A stretch of DNA of 64,000 bases from Rhodococcus qingshengii JCM 15477 (GTDB lineage Bacteria; Actinomycetota; Actinomycetes; Mycobacteriales; Mycobacteriaceae), in contig NZ_CP096563.1 in assembly GCF_023221595.1 (NCBI RefSeq), positions 3,020,501 to 3,084,500 on the forward strand, written 5' to 3'. Under the pieces are notes generated by a model. It was not told where the DNA came from, searched no databases, and saw only the letters and a list, made by a program, of their open reading frames with translations. The translations under genes were made by a program, and so were the position numbers. Shown here piece by piece: positions 56,764-63,680 of this stretch. How positions within the stretch are numbered: the stretch's first letter is position 1; each line of letters opens with the position of its first letter.

Positions 56764-57738
56764 TCAGACAGCTGGTATCGGCGAATTGGTCGGCGTGTAC
56801 TGGCGGGTCTTACCCGCAGCCCAAACTGCTGCGGTCGCAGCCGTGCACAGTCCTGCACCGGCGACGTGCATGATCACCAGAACTTCCGGCACATCGGTGA
56901 AGTACTGCACGACACCGATGAGCGACTGCGCGAGGATCAGTCCCAGCAGGACCTTCAGACGGATCTTCACGGCTGCGGATGTCCCGACCGCATACAGGCC
57001 GAAGGTCAGACCCACGACCAGCGCGAGATATCCGACCAGAAGCTGTGAGTGCAGATGGACGAGCGTCACGATCTCGATCTCCAGGCGAGGCACCGTCCGG
57101 TCCAGTCCCTTGTCGCCGGCGTGCGGGCCTGCGCCCGTTACGAGAGTTCCAGCGACCAAAACGCCGGCGAGCGCGACACCTGACAGCGCGGTAAGCCAGC
57201 GCAACGGCTTCGGCATCACGACCAGAGTTGTTGCTTCGTCGGGTTCCGCGATCTTCGCGTACATCACCGTGGCAACCCAGACCATCAGCATCGACGCAAC
57301 CAGGTGAATGGCGACCGTCCACCACAGCAAGCCTGTGAGGACGGTGATACCGCCGATCACTGCCTGAACGACAGTGCCGAGCGGCATCATCCAGGCGTAG
57401 ACAAGCACCTCTTTGCGTCGGCGAGCGCGAGTCACCGCAAGCACGATCGCAGCGGCGACGATGACGACCAGGAAGGTCAGCAGGCGGTTGCCGAACTCGA
57501 CGGCTTGGTGAATCACCGCGACCTGTCCGTGGCCGACCGGGACGAAGCTACCGGGGAAGCACTGCGGCCACGTCGGGCAACCGAGTCCCGAGTCCGTCAC
57601 GCGCACCACCGCGCCGGTGACAGCGATGCCGCCCTGCGTCAGGATCACGATGAACGCGATGATTTTCTGCGTTTTCAGCGAGGGGAGAGGTAGTCGATCC
57701 ACCAAGCGTAAAAATCCGGCATACACACGATTCACCAC
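56764..57738 (-). CDS. ctaA: Heme A synthase (COX15/CtaA)
   Basis: A 324-residue polytopic membrane protein (about eight helices) that oxidises heme O to heme A for cytochrome aa3. Heme-ligand regions are HQAVEFGNRLL, HLVASMLM and HLHSQLLVG. The conserved Cys pair loop GLGCPTWPQCFPG is present. GTG 57738 is preceded, on its strand, by TACGAT seven bases upstream, so it may be leaderless. Its first eight codons and promoter lie inside the left repeat of an integrated element. Confidence 0.95.
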   Translation of the reverse strand: MVNRVYAGFLRLVDRLPLPSLKTQKIIAFIVILTQGGIAVTGAVVRVTDSGLGCPTWPQCFPGSFVPVGHGQVAVIHQAVEFGNRLLTFLVVIVAAAIVLAVTRARRRKEVLVYAWMMPLGTVVQAVIGGITVLTGLLWWTVAIHLVASMLMVWVATVMYAKIAEPDEATTLVVMPKPLRWLTALSGVALAGVLVAGTLVTGAGPHAGDKGLDRTVPRLEIEIVTLVHLHSQLLVGYLALVVGLTFGLYAVGTSAAVKIRLKVLLGLILAQSLIGVVQYFTDVPEVLVIMHVAGAGLCTAATAAVWAAGKTRQYTPTNSPIPAV

Positions 57739-57782
57739 GCCAACGATCGTAGTTCCCCATCAACTACACAGTGTCGTTGGGG
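57714..57782 (+). repeat. Left attachment repeat (att, ctaA side)
   Basis: First of two identical 69-base copies. It contains ctaA codons 1-8, its apparent -10 and a symmetric site: outer arms CCAACGA (57740-57746) and TCGTTGG (57774-57780), inner arms GTAGTT (57749-57754) and AACTAC (57762-57767) around a 7-base centre CCCCATC (57755-57761). The 6-7-6 layout fits a tyrosine recombinase core site. Confidence 0.88.
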
Positions 57783-57818
57783 CCGTGCCGGGTGACTGCT
57801 CCGATGTGAGGAGTGGAA

Positions 57819-58559
57819 GTGTCAACTACAACGATTCTCGACGTTGCCCAGCAGAACCTTGCCAACAAGCAGGTGAAGGCATCAACCGTCTACCACTATC
57901 TGAGCACTCTGCGATGCCTCGAACTGTGTGAGGTACCGATCGAACAGGCAACCGTGGGCTTTCTGCACAACCGCCTGCAAACCGTGCTGAACCAATCCAC
58001 ACGCAACAAGCATGCGATTGCACTGCGTTCGATGCTCGGTGTGCAGCTCAAAGTATCCAAAGGTCAACCACGGATCTACACACTTGCTCCGCTGACGACC
58101 ATTCACCAGGCGATCGAATCGTCACGATACAAAATGTACGGCTTCTCAATGCTCTACGCTGGACTTCGTTTGGGCGAATCTGTTGTGAAGCAACGTATTT
58201 CGGGAAATGTCTTGCTCGTAGATCGGCAAATGCTACCGAACGGAACACTTAGTTCAGCGAAGTCATCCGGTCCGGTCGTAGTTCCTGAATGGTTTGCAGC
58301 GGAGTACGCGCAGTGGAATCCGAAGGTCACCAGAAATACTGTGTACCTCGGTCTGCAACGAGTAGGACGTAACTCAAAAATCGAAGTCACTCCGCATGCA
58401 CTACGGCACAAGTTCGCAACAGAACTGGTCAACAACGGCTGTTCACCGGAGATTCTGCGTAGACAGCTGCGACACCACAGTGTGCAGACTTCGTTGAAGT
58501 TCTACGTACAAACCACAACCGATGACGTAGAAGCGCAAGTCAAACGAGCATTCGGGTAG
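57819..58559 (+). CDS. Tyrosine recombinase / integrase
   Basis: A 246-residue site-specific recombinase. The catalytic set is visible: first Arg in YAGLRLGES, the H-x-x-R box HALRHKFATEL, the later His in RHHSVQTSL and the Tyr nucleophile in LKFYVQ. The N-terminal core-binding domain (about 1-90) begins STTTILDVAQQNLANKQVK; no separate arm-binding domain precedes it, so it is shorter than phage L5-type integrases. GTG 57819 has AGGAG 5 bases upstream; GTG 57813 is an alternative. It reads away from the left repeat and likely integrates and excises this element. Confidence 0.92.
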   Translation: MSTTTILDVAQQNLANKQVKASTVYHYLSTLRCLELCEVPIEQATVGFLHNRLQTVLNQSTRNKHAIALRSMLGVQLKVSKGQPRIYTLAPLTTIHQAIESSRYKMYGFSMLYAGLRLGESVVKQRISGNVLLVDRQMLPNGTLSSAKSSGPVVVPEWFAAEYAQWNPKVTRNTVYLGLQRVGRNSKIEVTPHALRHKFATELVNNGCSPEILRRQLRHHSVQTSLKFYVQTTTDDVEAQVKRAFG

Positions 58560-58568
58560 CTACTGCTT

Positions 58569-58617
58569 ACGGCAGACGGAGAAGTCCGTCTGCCGTTGCT
58601 GCGTAGTCCTATTTTTT
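58569..58617 (+). terminator. Terminator after the integrase gene
   Basis: A perfect 12-bp stem (58569-58580 with 58585-58596), loop GAAG, followed 15 bases later by six T (58612-58617). It lies 10 bases after the integrase stop. Confidence 0.75.
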
Positions 58618-58722
58618 GGCATGTAATGCTTTCTCTGATTAACAAAATTGGCTGTCTGGTCAATCTGTACCCGCCAGTGAATCTGATTAATCTGAACTGC
58701 TCTCCTGCGACGTACTCCAAAA

Positions 58723-58776
58723 TTGTAACGACTGGTCTGTTCCGGCGATATAAGGACAAACCTAACGAAACGGGAG
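58723..58776 (+). promoter_or_regulatory. Promoter and ribosome site for the 74-residue gene
   Basis: TTGTAA (58723-58728) and GATATA (58747-58752) with 18 bases between fit a sigma-70-like promoter, followed by GGGAG (58772-58776) five bases before ATG 58781. The rest of the 221-base gap after the integrase is A+T-rich and shows no gene. Confidence 0.5.
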
Positions 58777-58780
58777 AAGC

Positions 58781-59005
58781 ATGGACAAGAAATTTCTCGG
58801 CCTACTTGGAGTTCTGGCCCTGATCACAGTCTTAGCGCTCGGCGTTGGTTGGCTGAACAGCAGCAGAGACGACGATCAGAACACTGTGTACATAATTCGT
58901 ACAGTCGAACCAGCCAATGCAATCGAAGGAAACGCCAAGTTCGTCGAATGCGTGAAGGTCATAGCTGCTTTTTCTTCAGACGTATTTCGATCTGTAGTGA
59001 TCTAA
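58781..59005 (+). CDS. Small single-TM protein carried by the element
   Basis: A 74-residue protein: a short basic start (MDKKF), one transmembrane or signal-anchor helix (about 6-25, LGLLGVLALITVLALGVGWL) and a polar tail with NSSRDDDQNTVYIIRTVEP. No family recognised. A good ribosome site and promoter support it as real. Its last 47 bases overlap the 3' end of the convergent gene at 58959-59561, so full expression of both should interfere. Confidence 0.65.
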   Translation: MDKKFLGLLGVLALITVLALGVGWLNSSRDDDQNTVYIIRTVEPANAIEGNAKFVECVKVIAAFSSDVFRSVVI

Positions 59006-59561
59006 TTAATTTCGCGTGACATTTTGTCAACTCATCTATATCTATTTCCGCATCTCTTTCATCTTCTATTATTCCTTCTGGGCTCCTGAGTCTGACGAAT
59101 TCTCCGTCTTCGCCGGGATAAAAGAAACTACGCTGAAGCCTTTCAATGCATAGGGCACTGTTCGTGTGGAGTTCGATAATTTGATCGGCAGATCTTAGAA
59201 TACTATTCTCTGCACAGATTTCGATCTTGTGGCGAGCCGCCATCATGTCTCTGAGCGCTTTTCTAGCCTCGTCAGGCACTGTGTAGGTTGGCGGGATTGT
59301 GAAACGGTCATAGAGTCCGCTAACTGTAGTTATATGATCGCGACGGGAAATCGAGGACGCTACTAGCGCTGAAACAGCTTCCAGCAGTGCCGTACGACGC
59401 CAGCCATCAAGGTCTCGTTTCTTGCTGAAGTAATGCACGGCTAACCAACCACCGATTGCGATCAATCCACCGATGACAGCAGCGATGTAGACGTGCCAAG
59501 GTGTGCCGCTGGAAAGGCTGATTTCGTGAACGATCACGTTCTGTCTGAGCATGGGAACCAT
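58959..59561 (-). CDS. Membrane-anchored protein of unknown function carried by the element
   Basis: A 200-residue protein with one N-terminal transmembrane helix (about 22-44, VYIAAVIGGLIAIGGWLAV) and a helical, charged cytoplasmic part with likely coiled-coil stretches (LLEAVSALVASSISRRDH, EARKALRDMMAARHKIE, then DELTKCHAKLIRSLQIEIRLK). I chose ATG 59561 because TACGAT lies six bases upstream, giving a leaderless start like ctaA. GTG 59606 gives a longer N-terminus with two Cys. No enzyme motif seen. Confidence 0.65.
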   Translation of the reverse strand: MVPMLRQNVIVHEISLSSGTPWHVYIAAVIGGLIAIGGWLAVHYFSKKRDLDGWRRTALLEAVSALVASSISRRDHITTVSGLYDRFTIPPTYTVPDEARKALRDMMAARHKIEICAENSILRSADQIIELHTNSALCIERLQRSFFYPGEDGEFVRLRSPEGIIEDERDAEIDIDELTKCHAKLIRSLQIEIRLKKKQL

Positions 59562-60015
59562 TCGCTGATCGTAGGTTCTGTCATCTATGCAGGTCAGACA
59601 CGACACGCTAAGTCAGTTCAACTGCACATGTTTGTGAGTATGCAAAGACGTCGAACACTCGTTCACACGCACTGCGAGGTGTGCATGCTCTGCATGCTCC
59701 GGGCATTTCAAGGCATTAAGTATGGTGGGCGACACGCCTACATGTCGAAGACCTCGGCGCGCTGAACCCGGTCAGCCTGCAAATTTCAACGATGTAATTC
59801 ACTACATCTCGCGTTATGTGTTTCTGTCGGCCACTAGGTGTAGTGTTTCAATCACCGAAAGCCCCGGTACCAATCCGGGTGTCGGACTGGAACGAGGCTT
59901 CGCGGCTTGTGGAACTTTCGACGGTTCACCTGTCAACGTAGTCTTCTCCAACGATTTTGGCAAAAGATGTCAAGATCGTGTCTGCCACAGAGCTTTTGGT
60001 GGGAAGGCCATAGAA
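59562..60015 (+). promoter_or_regulatory. Gene-free region and long leader before the DUF2188 gene
   Basis: 454 bases without a credible gene. It contains a 6-bp inverted repeat GATGTA (59791-59796) with TACATC (59803-59808), a possible -10 TAGTGT (59841-59846), and downstream of it a stem CCCGG (59863-59867) with CCGGG (59875-59879) enclosed by CCGA (59855-59858) with TCGG (59882-59885). If transcription starts near 59853, the mRNA leader is about 160 bases and structured. Confidence 0.4.
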
Positions 60016-60258
60016 ATGGCTGCCAAGAACAACCGAGTCGTCAGCCCCAACCCAAAGGGTGGATGGGATGTGAAGGGCGCTCCTGGAAGCAAGCGCGCCA
60101 GTGCTCACACCGACACTCAGAAGCAAGCGATTTCCAAGGCGAATCAGATCGTGGGCAACGCTGGCGGCGGTGAAGTTTCGATCCAGGGCAAGAACGGTCA
60201 GATTCGCGAGAAGAACACCATTGCTCCTGGTAATGACCCGAGCAACGTCAAGGGGTAA
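60016..60258 (+). CDS. DUF2188-like small protein carried by the element
   Basis: An 80-residue basic protein. The stretch NRVVSPNPKGGWDVKGAPG, a central TQKQAISKANQIV and GEVSIQGKNGQIREKNT match the DUF2188 pattern (short beta-rich domain of unknown function, frequent in phages and accessory DNA). ATG 60016 has GGAAGG eight bases upstream. It is followed by its own terminator at 60270-60300. Confidence 0.82.
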   Translation: MAAKNNRVVSPNPKGGWDVKGAPGSKRASAHTDTQKQAISKANQIVGNAGGGEVSIQGKNGQIREKNTIAPGNDPSNVKG

Positions 60259-60269
60259 TTTGTAGTCCC

Positions 60270-60300
60270 AAACACCCGGTTCGGCCGAACCGGGGTGTTT
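60270..60300 (+). terminator. Terminator after the DUF2188 gene
   Basis: A 15-bp stem with one bulged G (60270-60284 with 60285-60300), ending in TTT. Stable G+C core (GGTTCGG/CCGAACC). It closes the DUF2188 gene 66 bases before the right repeat. Confidence 0.8.
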
Positions 60301-60366
60301 GTCGTTGTGAGATCATCCGAATATTCGACTGCTATTGTGCAGTGGAACGTACAACTACATGCGGTT

Positions 60367-60435
60367 ATCCGGCATACACACGATTCACCACGCCAACGAT
60401 CGTAGTTCCCCATCAACTACACAGTGTCGTTGGGG
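60367..60435 (+). repeat. Right attachment repeat (att, distal side)
   Basis: Identical to 57714-57782. It carries a second copy of the ctaA start on the minus strand (GTG at 60391) which reads MVNRVYAG and then stops at TAA just outside the repeat, so it is a dead start. The symmetric core is at 60402-60420. It ends 10 bases before the stop of the secreted-protein gene. Confidence 0.88.
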
Positions 60436-60445
60436 GCAGTTCGCA

Positions 60446-61891
60446 TCAGTTCGCGCGAACTCGCACGATTCCCGAGATCGTTCCCTGGAAGTACTCGCCC
60501 GACTCGGTGATGAGTGCCGACATCTGAAGGGTGTCGTTGAGGATCGTCGACGGCAGTGGAGTCGAACCGATCTGCGACCCGTCCTTCGAGTCGATCACCG
60601 CGAAGGAGTAACCGTCCAGCGGAGAGGTGTTCGGAGCACCGTCTCGTGTCACGGTGTAGATCGAGCCGTCAGCCGTCGAGAGGTGGGGTACCGCGGAGCT
60701 GCGGATCGTGTTGTCCCACACGACATGGCAGCCGACCGGATCGATGTCGACGCGCGTCATTCCGCCGTTGAAGGGTGCCGTGGCGGGGACCGCTGGACCG
60801 GCACCTTCAGGAGTCGTGGGGTACGGGTATCCGTAAGTGCCGGCGACGTAGACGGAATGACCGATGCCGACGGGGGAGTTCTCGCTGCCGCTCGGTGAGC
60901 CGTCCTGGCTGGCAGCGGACAACACCGGCTGCGTGCACACCTCGGCGCCCGTGTCAGCGCGATAGACATGCAAGCTCACTGTCGGGTGGGCGTTGTCGAC
61001 GATGGTCAAGAAATCGCTGCCCGTCGACGGGCCGAAGTATGTCGGCGTCGATCCGGTTCCCCAGCTGAGCTGACCCGGATTACGGGCCGGCCCGCGGTCG
61101 TACGGCTGACGCCAGTCGATGACGACCTCGTCGCCATTTCGCTTCAGTTGGTAGAGCGCGTGGGTAGTTGCGACGGCAGTGCCCGTCGGGGAGGTGGAGA
61201 TGCTGTTCTGCACCTGTTCACCTTCGGGGAGTGCAATGCTGTGCGCGATTCGATCCGCGCCGACATACCCGACGGTGCCGTGCCCGGTGGCGAACCAGAC
61301 ATTGCCTTCCCAGTCCGGAGCGAGGCCGGTGACGTTGTCGTCGGCGGCAACCGCACCACTGAGATCGATGACATCCGCGAGTTCCAGCCGCCAACTGCCG
61401 TCCGGATTCTGCGCATGGGAAATGCGGACCAGTTGACGGTTTCCGTCGACGGCTACGAGACGGTTCTCGTTGTCGAGGTAGGCGTAGACGCCGCCGAGCA
61501 GACTGCCCTTCGCGAGCGGCAGTTGTGCTACGGATCTACCCAACGGCGTGGCGTCGGCCTTCGGATCGATCAAATGGATGGTCGGGATCTGGCCGATCAT
61601 CGTCGTGCAGAGCGAGACGACCATGCCGTCGGAACCCTGGAGGACCGTCGGGCAGGCGGCCATCATCGGGAAAGCAGTCACCTCGTGGGGGCCGGTTCCT
61701 GGACCGGGCAGCGGAGTGACGTCGGACGAGCCCGCGTCACCGTGCATGGTGGAAGTACCGACGGGACCGAGGTACGGATTTGCAGGTGCGAGTGGACCGG
61801 ACACCGAAGGGGTCGCCGTTGCGGGTCCGGCACACAACATGACTGTTGCGGCCACACAGCCGACGATCTGAGCTGTCCGTCGTGTACTCAC
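60446..61891 (-). CDS. Secreted propeller-like protein coupled to an ABC exporter
   Basis: A 481-residue exported protein. Residues 1-28 form a signal peptide (MSTRRTAQIVG, hydrophobic run, ATATPS). The mature part has repeated beta-sheet-like segments (GLAPDWEGNVWFATGHGTVGYV, in part; GGVYAYLDNENRLVAVDG; DGSIYTVTRDG) suggesting a beta-propeller of the NHL/PQQ type, plus several Cys. GTG 61891 overlaps the permease stop, so it is translated after the ABC transporter. It may be a periplasmic or cell-wall binding protein; no enzyme motif is seen. Confidence 0.72.
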   Translation of the reverse strand: MSTRRTAQIVGCVAATVMLCAGPATATPSVSGPLAPANPYLGPVGTSTMHGDAGSSDVTPLPGPGTGPHEVTAFPMMAACPTVLQGSDGMVVSLCTTMIGQIPTIHLIDPKADATPLGRSVAQLPLAKGSLLGGVYAYLDNENRLVAVDGNRQLVRISHAQNPDGSWRLELADVIDLSGAVAADDNVTGLAPDWEGNVWFATGHGTVGYVGADRIAHSIALPEGEQVQNSISTSPTGTAVATTHALYQLKRNGDEVVIDWRQPYDRGPARNPGQLSWGTGSTPTYFGPSTGSDFLTIVDNAHPTVSLHVYRADTGAEVCTQPVLSAASQDGSPSGSENSPVGIGHSVYVAGTYGYPYPTTPEGAGPAVPATAPFNGGMTRVDIDPVGCHVVWDNTIRSSAVPHLSTADGSIYTVTRDGAPNTSPLDGYSFAVIDSKDGSQIGSTPLPSTILNDTLQMSALITESGEYFQGTISGIVRVRAN

Positions 61892-62742
61892 GTGAACTTG
61901 AACCACCTTGCTGCGCAGACTCCGGCCACTGCGGCCCAGATGAGTAGTACGAGAATCGAGAACCAGTCCATCGAGGTGTCGAGGGTCGCTTCGAGTGCGT
62001 GTGCGAGAGCGCCGGACGGAACAATGCGTACCAGCGTGTGAACGGCGGTCGGAAGTTCGCCGCTGGCGAAGACCACACTGCCGATGCCCACCATGATGAA
62101 CCACAGGATGTTGGCGAGAGCGAGAACGATCTCTGCGCGCAAAGTACCGCCGAGCAGGAGGCCAAGCGCTGCAAATGTGACAGTACCGATGGCAATGACC
62201 ACTGCGCCGAGTACAAGTTCGACGAATGACGGACGCCATCCCAACGCCAAACCGATAGCGCCGAGCAAGAGTGACTGCAGAGCCACGACGATGATGACGG
62301 CAGCGCTCTTGCCTGCGATGATTCCCCACCGCGGTAGCGGCGTTGCACCGAGTCGCTTGAGCGCGCCGTATCGGCGGTCGAATCCGACGGCGATGGCCTG
62401 TCCGGTGAACGCCGTCGACATCACGGCAACCATCATGACACCAGGGAGCACGGTATCGACCCGAGAATCGCCCAAATCGCCGATCGGAAGTAGACACAGT
62501 CCGATGAGCAGGGTGATCGGGATGAACATGGTGAGCAGCAATTGCTCACCGTTGCGGAGCAGAAGAGTCAGCTCCAGTTTGGTCTGCGCCGCCAGCATCT
62601 TGGCCGCCGAATTGGGGCGGGGATCCGGCGAGAAGGTGCCTGGCTCGAAGCGGTTCTCGGCGAGCCGTCGGTCTCTGGCAACGCTGATGGGACTGCTCTG
62701 GCCGTTCGACGCTGTTTCGTTCATGACCTTGATCTCCGTCAT
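61888..62742 (-). CDS. ABC-2 type transporter permease
   Basis: A 284-residue permease with six transmembrane helices (from about 70 to 282) after a 50-residue polar N-terminus. The pattern VMMVAVMSTAFTGQAIAVGFDRRYGALKRLGATPL (in part: FDRRYGALKRLGATPL) is typical of ABC-2 permeases. ATG 62742 overlaps the ATPase stop. Matches the Rv1457c position. Substrate unknown; in this context heme-related or envelope lipid export has been proposed but is unproven. Confidence 0.9.
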   Translation of the reverse strand: MTEIKVMNETASNGQSSPISVARDRRLAENRFEPGTFSPDPRPNSAAKMLAAQTKLELTLLLRNGEQLLLTMFIPITLLIGLCLLPIGDLGDSRVDTVLPGVMMVAVMSTAFTGQAIAVGFDRRYGALKRLGATPLPRWGIIAGKSAAVIIVVALQSLLLGAIGLALGWRPSFVELVLGAVVIAIGTVTFAALGLLLGGTLRAEIVLALANILWFIMVGIGSVVFASGELPTAVHTLVRIVPSGALAHALEATLDTSMDWFSILVLLIWAAVAGVCAARWFKFT

Positions 62743-63680
62743 CCCCTCAGTTCCCGGCCCGTCAATTCGAGGAAGACGTCTTCCAGACTCCGTTGATCGA
62801 CGCGAATGTCGTTGATCAGCACGTCCTGATCGGCACACCACGTTGCGACAGTCGCCACGGTTGCCGGATCGATTGCACCTTCGACGACGTAGGTGCCGGG
62901 GTTGGATTCCTCGATGCGGAACCCGGCGAGTGAACCGGCCAGCGAATCGAGGCTCAAACCGGGAACCGTCGTCAGACGGAGTTGTCCTTCGGCGCCCTTG
63001 CTGGTGACCTCCGCCGGCGTTCCCGACGCGACGATCTTGCCGTGGTCGATGATGACCAGTTCGTCGGCGAGCGCTTCGGCCTCGTCCATGAGGTGTGTGG
63101 TGAGCAGGACGCTCACGCCGTCGCGTCGCAGAGCGTCGATGAGTTCCCACACGAGTAGACGTGCCTGAGCGTCGAGGCCGGCGGTGGGTTCGTCCAGAAA
63201 TACCAATTCGGGACGGCCGACCAGCGCGCACGCCAGGGACAGTCGTTGCTGCTGGCCTCCGGAGAGGCGGCGGTACGGGGTCTTGCGCGCATCGGTGAGG
63301 CCGAGTTTGGAAAGGAGCCAGGCGGGATCGAGCGGGTCGGCCGAGTATGCGGCCACGAGGTCGAGCATTTCCCCGGCCTTGGACCCGGGGTACGCGCCGC
63401 CGCCCTGCAGCATGACACCGATTCGCGAGCGGACTTCACCGGAGTCGGCGATGGGATCGAGACCGAGCACTCGAACCGTGCCGGCATCGGGGGTGACAAA
63501 CCCTTCGCACATCTCGACGGTGGTTGTCTTACCGGCTCCGTTGGGGCCGAGCAGGGCAACTACCTGGGCCGTCTCGACAGTGAGATCGATACCGTCGACG
63601 GCTCGAACACCGTCGAAGGACTTGACGACACCCTGGATCTGTACCGCCGGCGTCGACGATCTGGAGGCTCTCGAGGTCAC
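62739..63680 (-). CDS. ABC transporter ATP-binding protein
   Basis: A 313-residue ATPase partner of the permease. Walker A LLGPNGAGKTTT, signature RLSGGQQQRLSLA, Walker B LVFLDEPTAGLD and switch TTHLMDEAEAL are all intact. The last 90 residues form the extra C-terminal domain of DrrA-like exporters. GTG 63680 overlaps the mptB stop by 4 bases. Matches the Rv1458c position. Confidence 0.94.
   Translation of the reverse strand: MTSRASRSSTPAVQIQGVVKSFDGVRAVDGIDLTVETAQVVALLGPNGAGKTTTVEMCEGFVTPDAGTVRVLGLDPIADSGEVRSRIGVMLQGGGAYPGSKAGEMLDLVAAYSADPLDPAWLLSKLGLTDARKTPYRRLSGGQQQRLSLACALVGRPELVFLDEPTAGLDAQARLLVWELIDALRRDGVSVLLTTHLMDEAEALADELVIIDHGKIVASGTPAEVTSKGAEGQLRLTTVPGLSLDSLAGSLAGFRIEESNPGTYVVEGAIDPATVATVATWCADQDVLINDIRVDQRSLEDVFLELTGRELRG

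Larger units (their letters stand above)
57714..60435 (+). mobile_element. Compact integrative element in the ctaA 5' end
   Basis: Bounded by perfect 69-bp direct repeats (57714-57782, 60367-60435), period 2653 bp. It holds a tyrosine recombinase next to the left repeat, a small one-TM protein, a membrane-anchored protein in convergent overlap, and a DUF2188-like protein. It is visibly less G+C-rich than its flanks, most of all at 58.6-59.6 kb. Before insertion the secreted-protein gene ending at 60446 would have stood 54 bases ahead of ctaA. No relaxase, replication, capsid or excisionase gene is recognised. Insertion keeps ctaA intact because the repeat restores its start. Confidence 0.88.

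Noticed and set aside
59682..59699. Direct repeat TGCATGCTC twice
   Set aside because: Only nine bases, self-complementary in part; no clear function.
59722..60015. Upstream extension of the DUF2188 gene to 178 residues
   Set aside because: The extra N-terminus shows no family pattern and contains a likely promoter and structured leader; ATG 60016 has a proper ribosome site.
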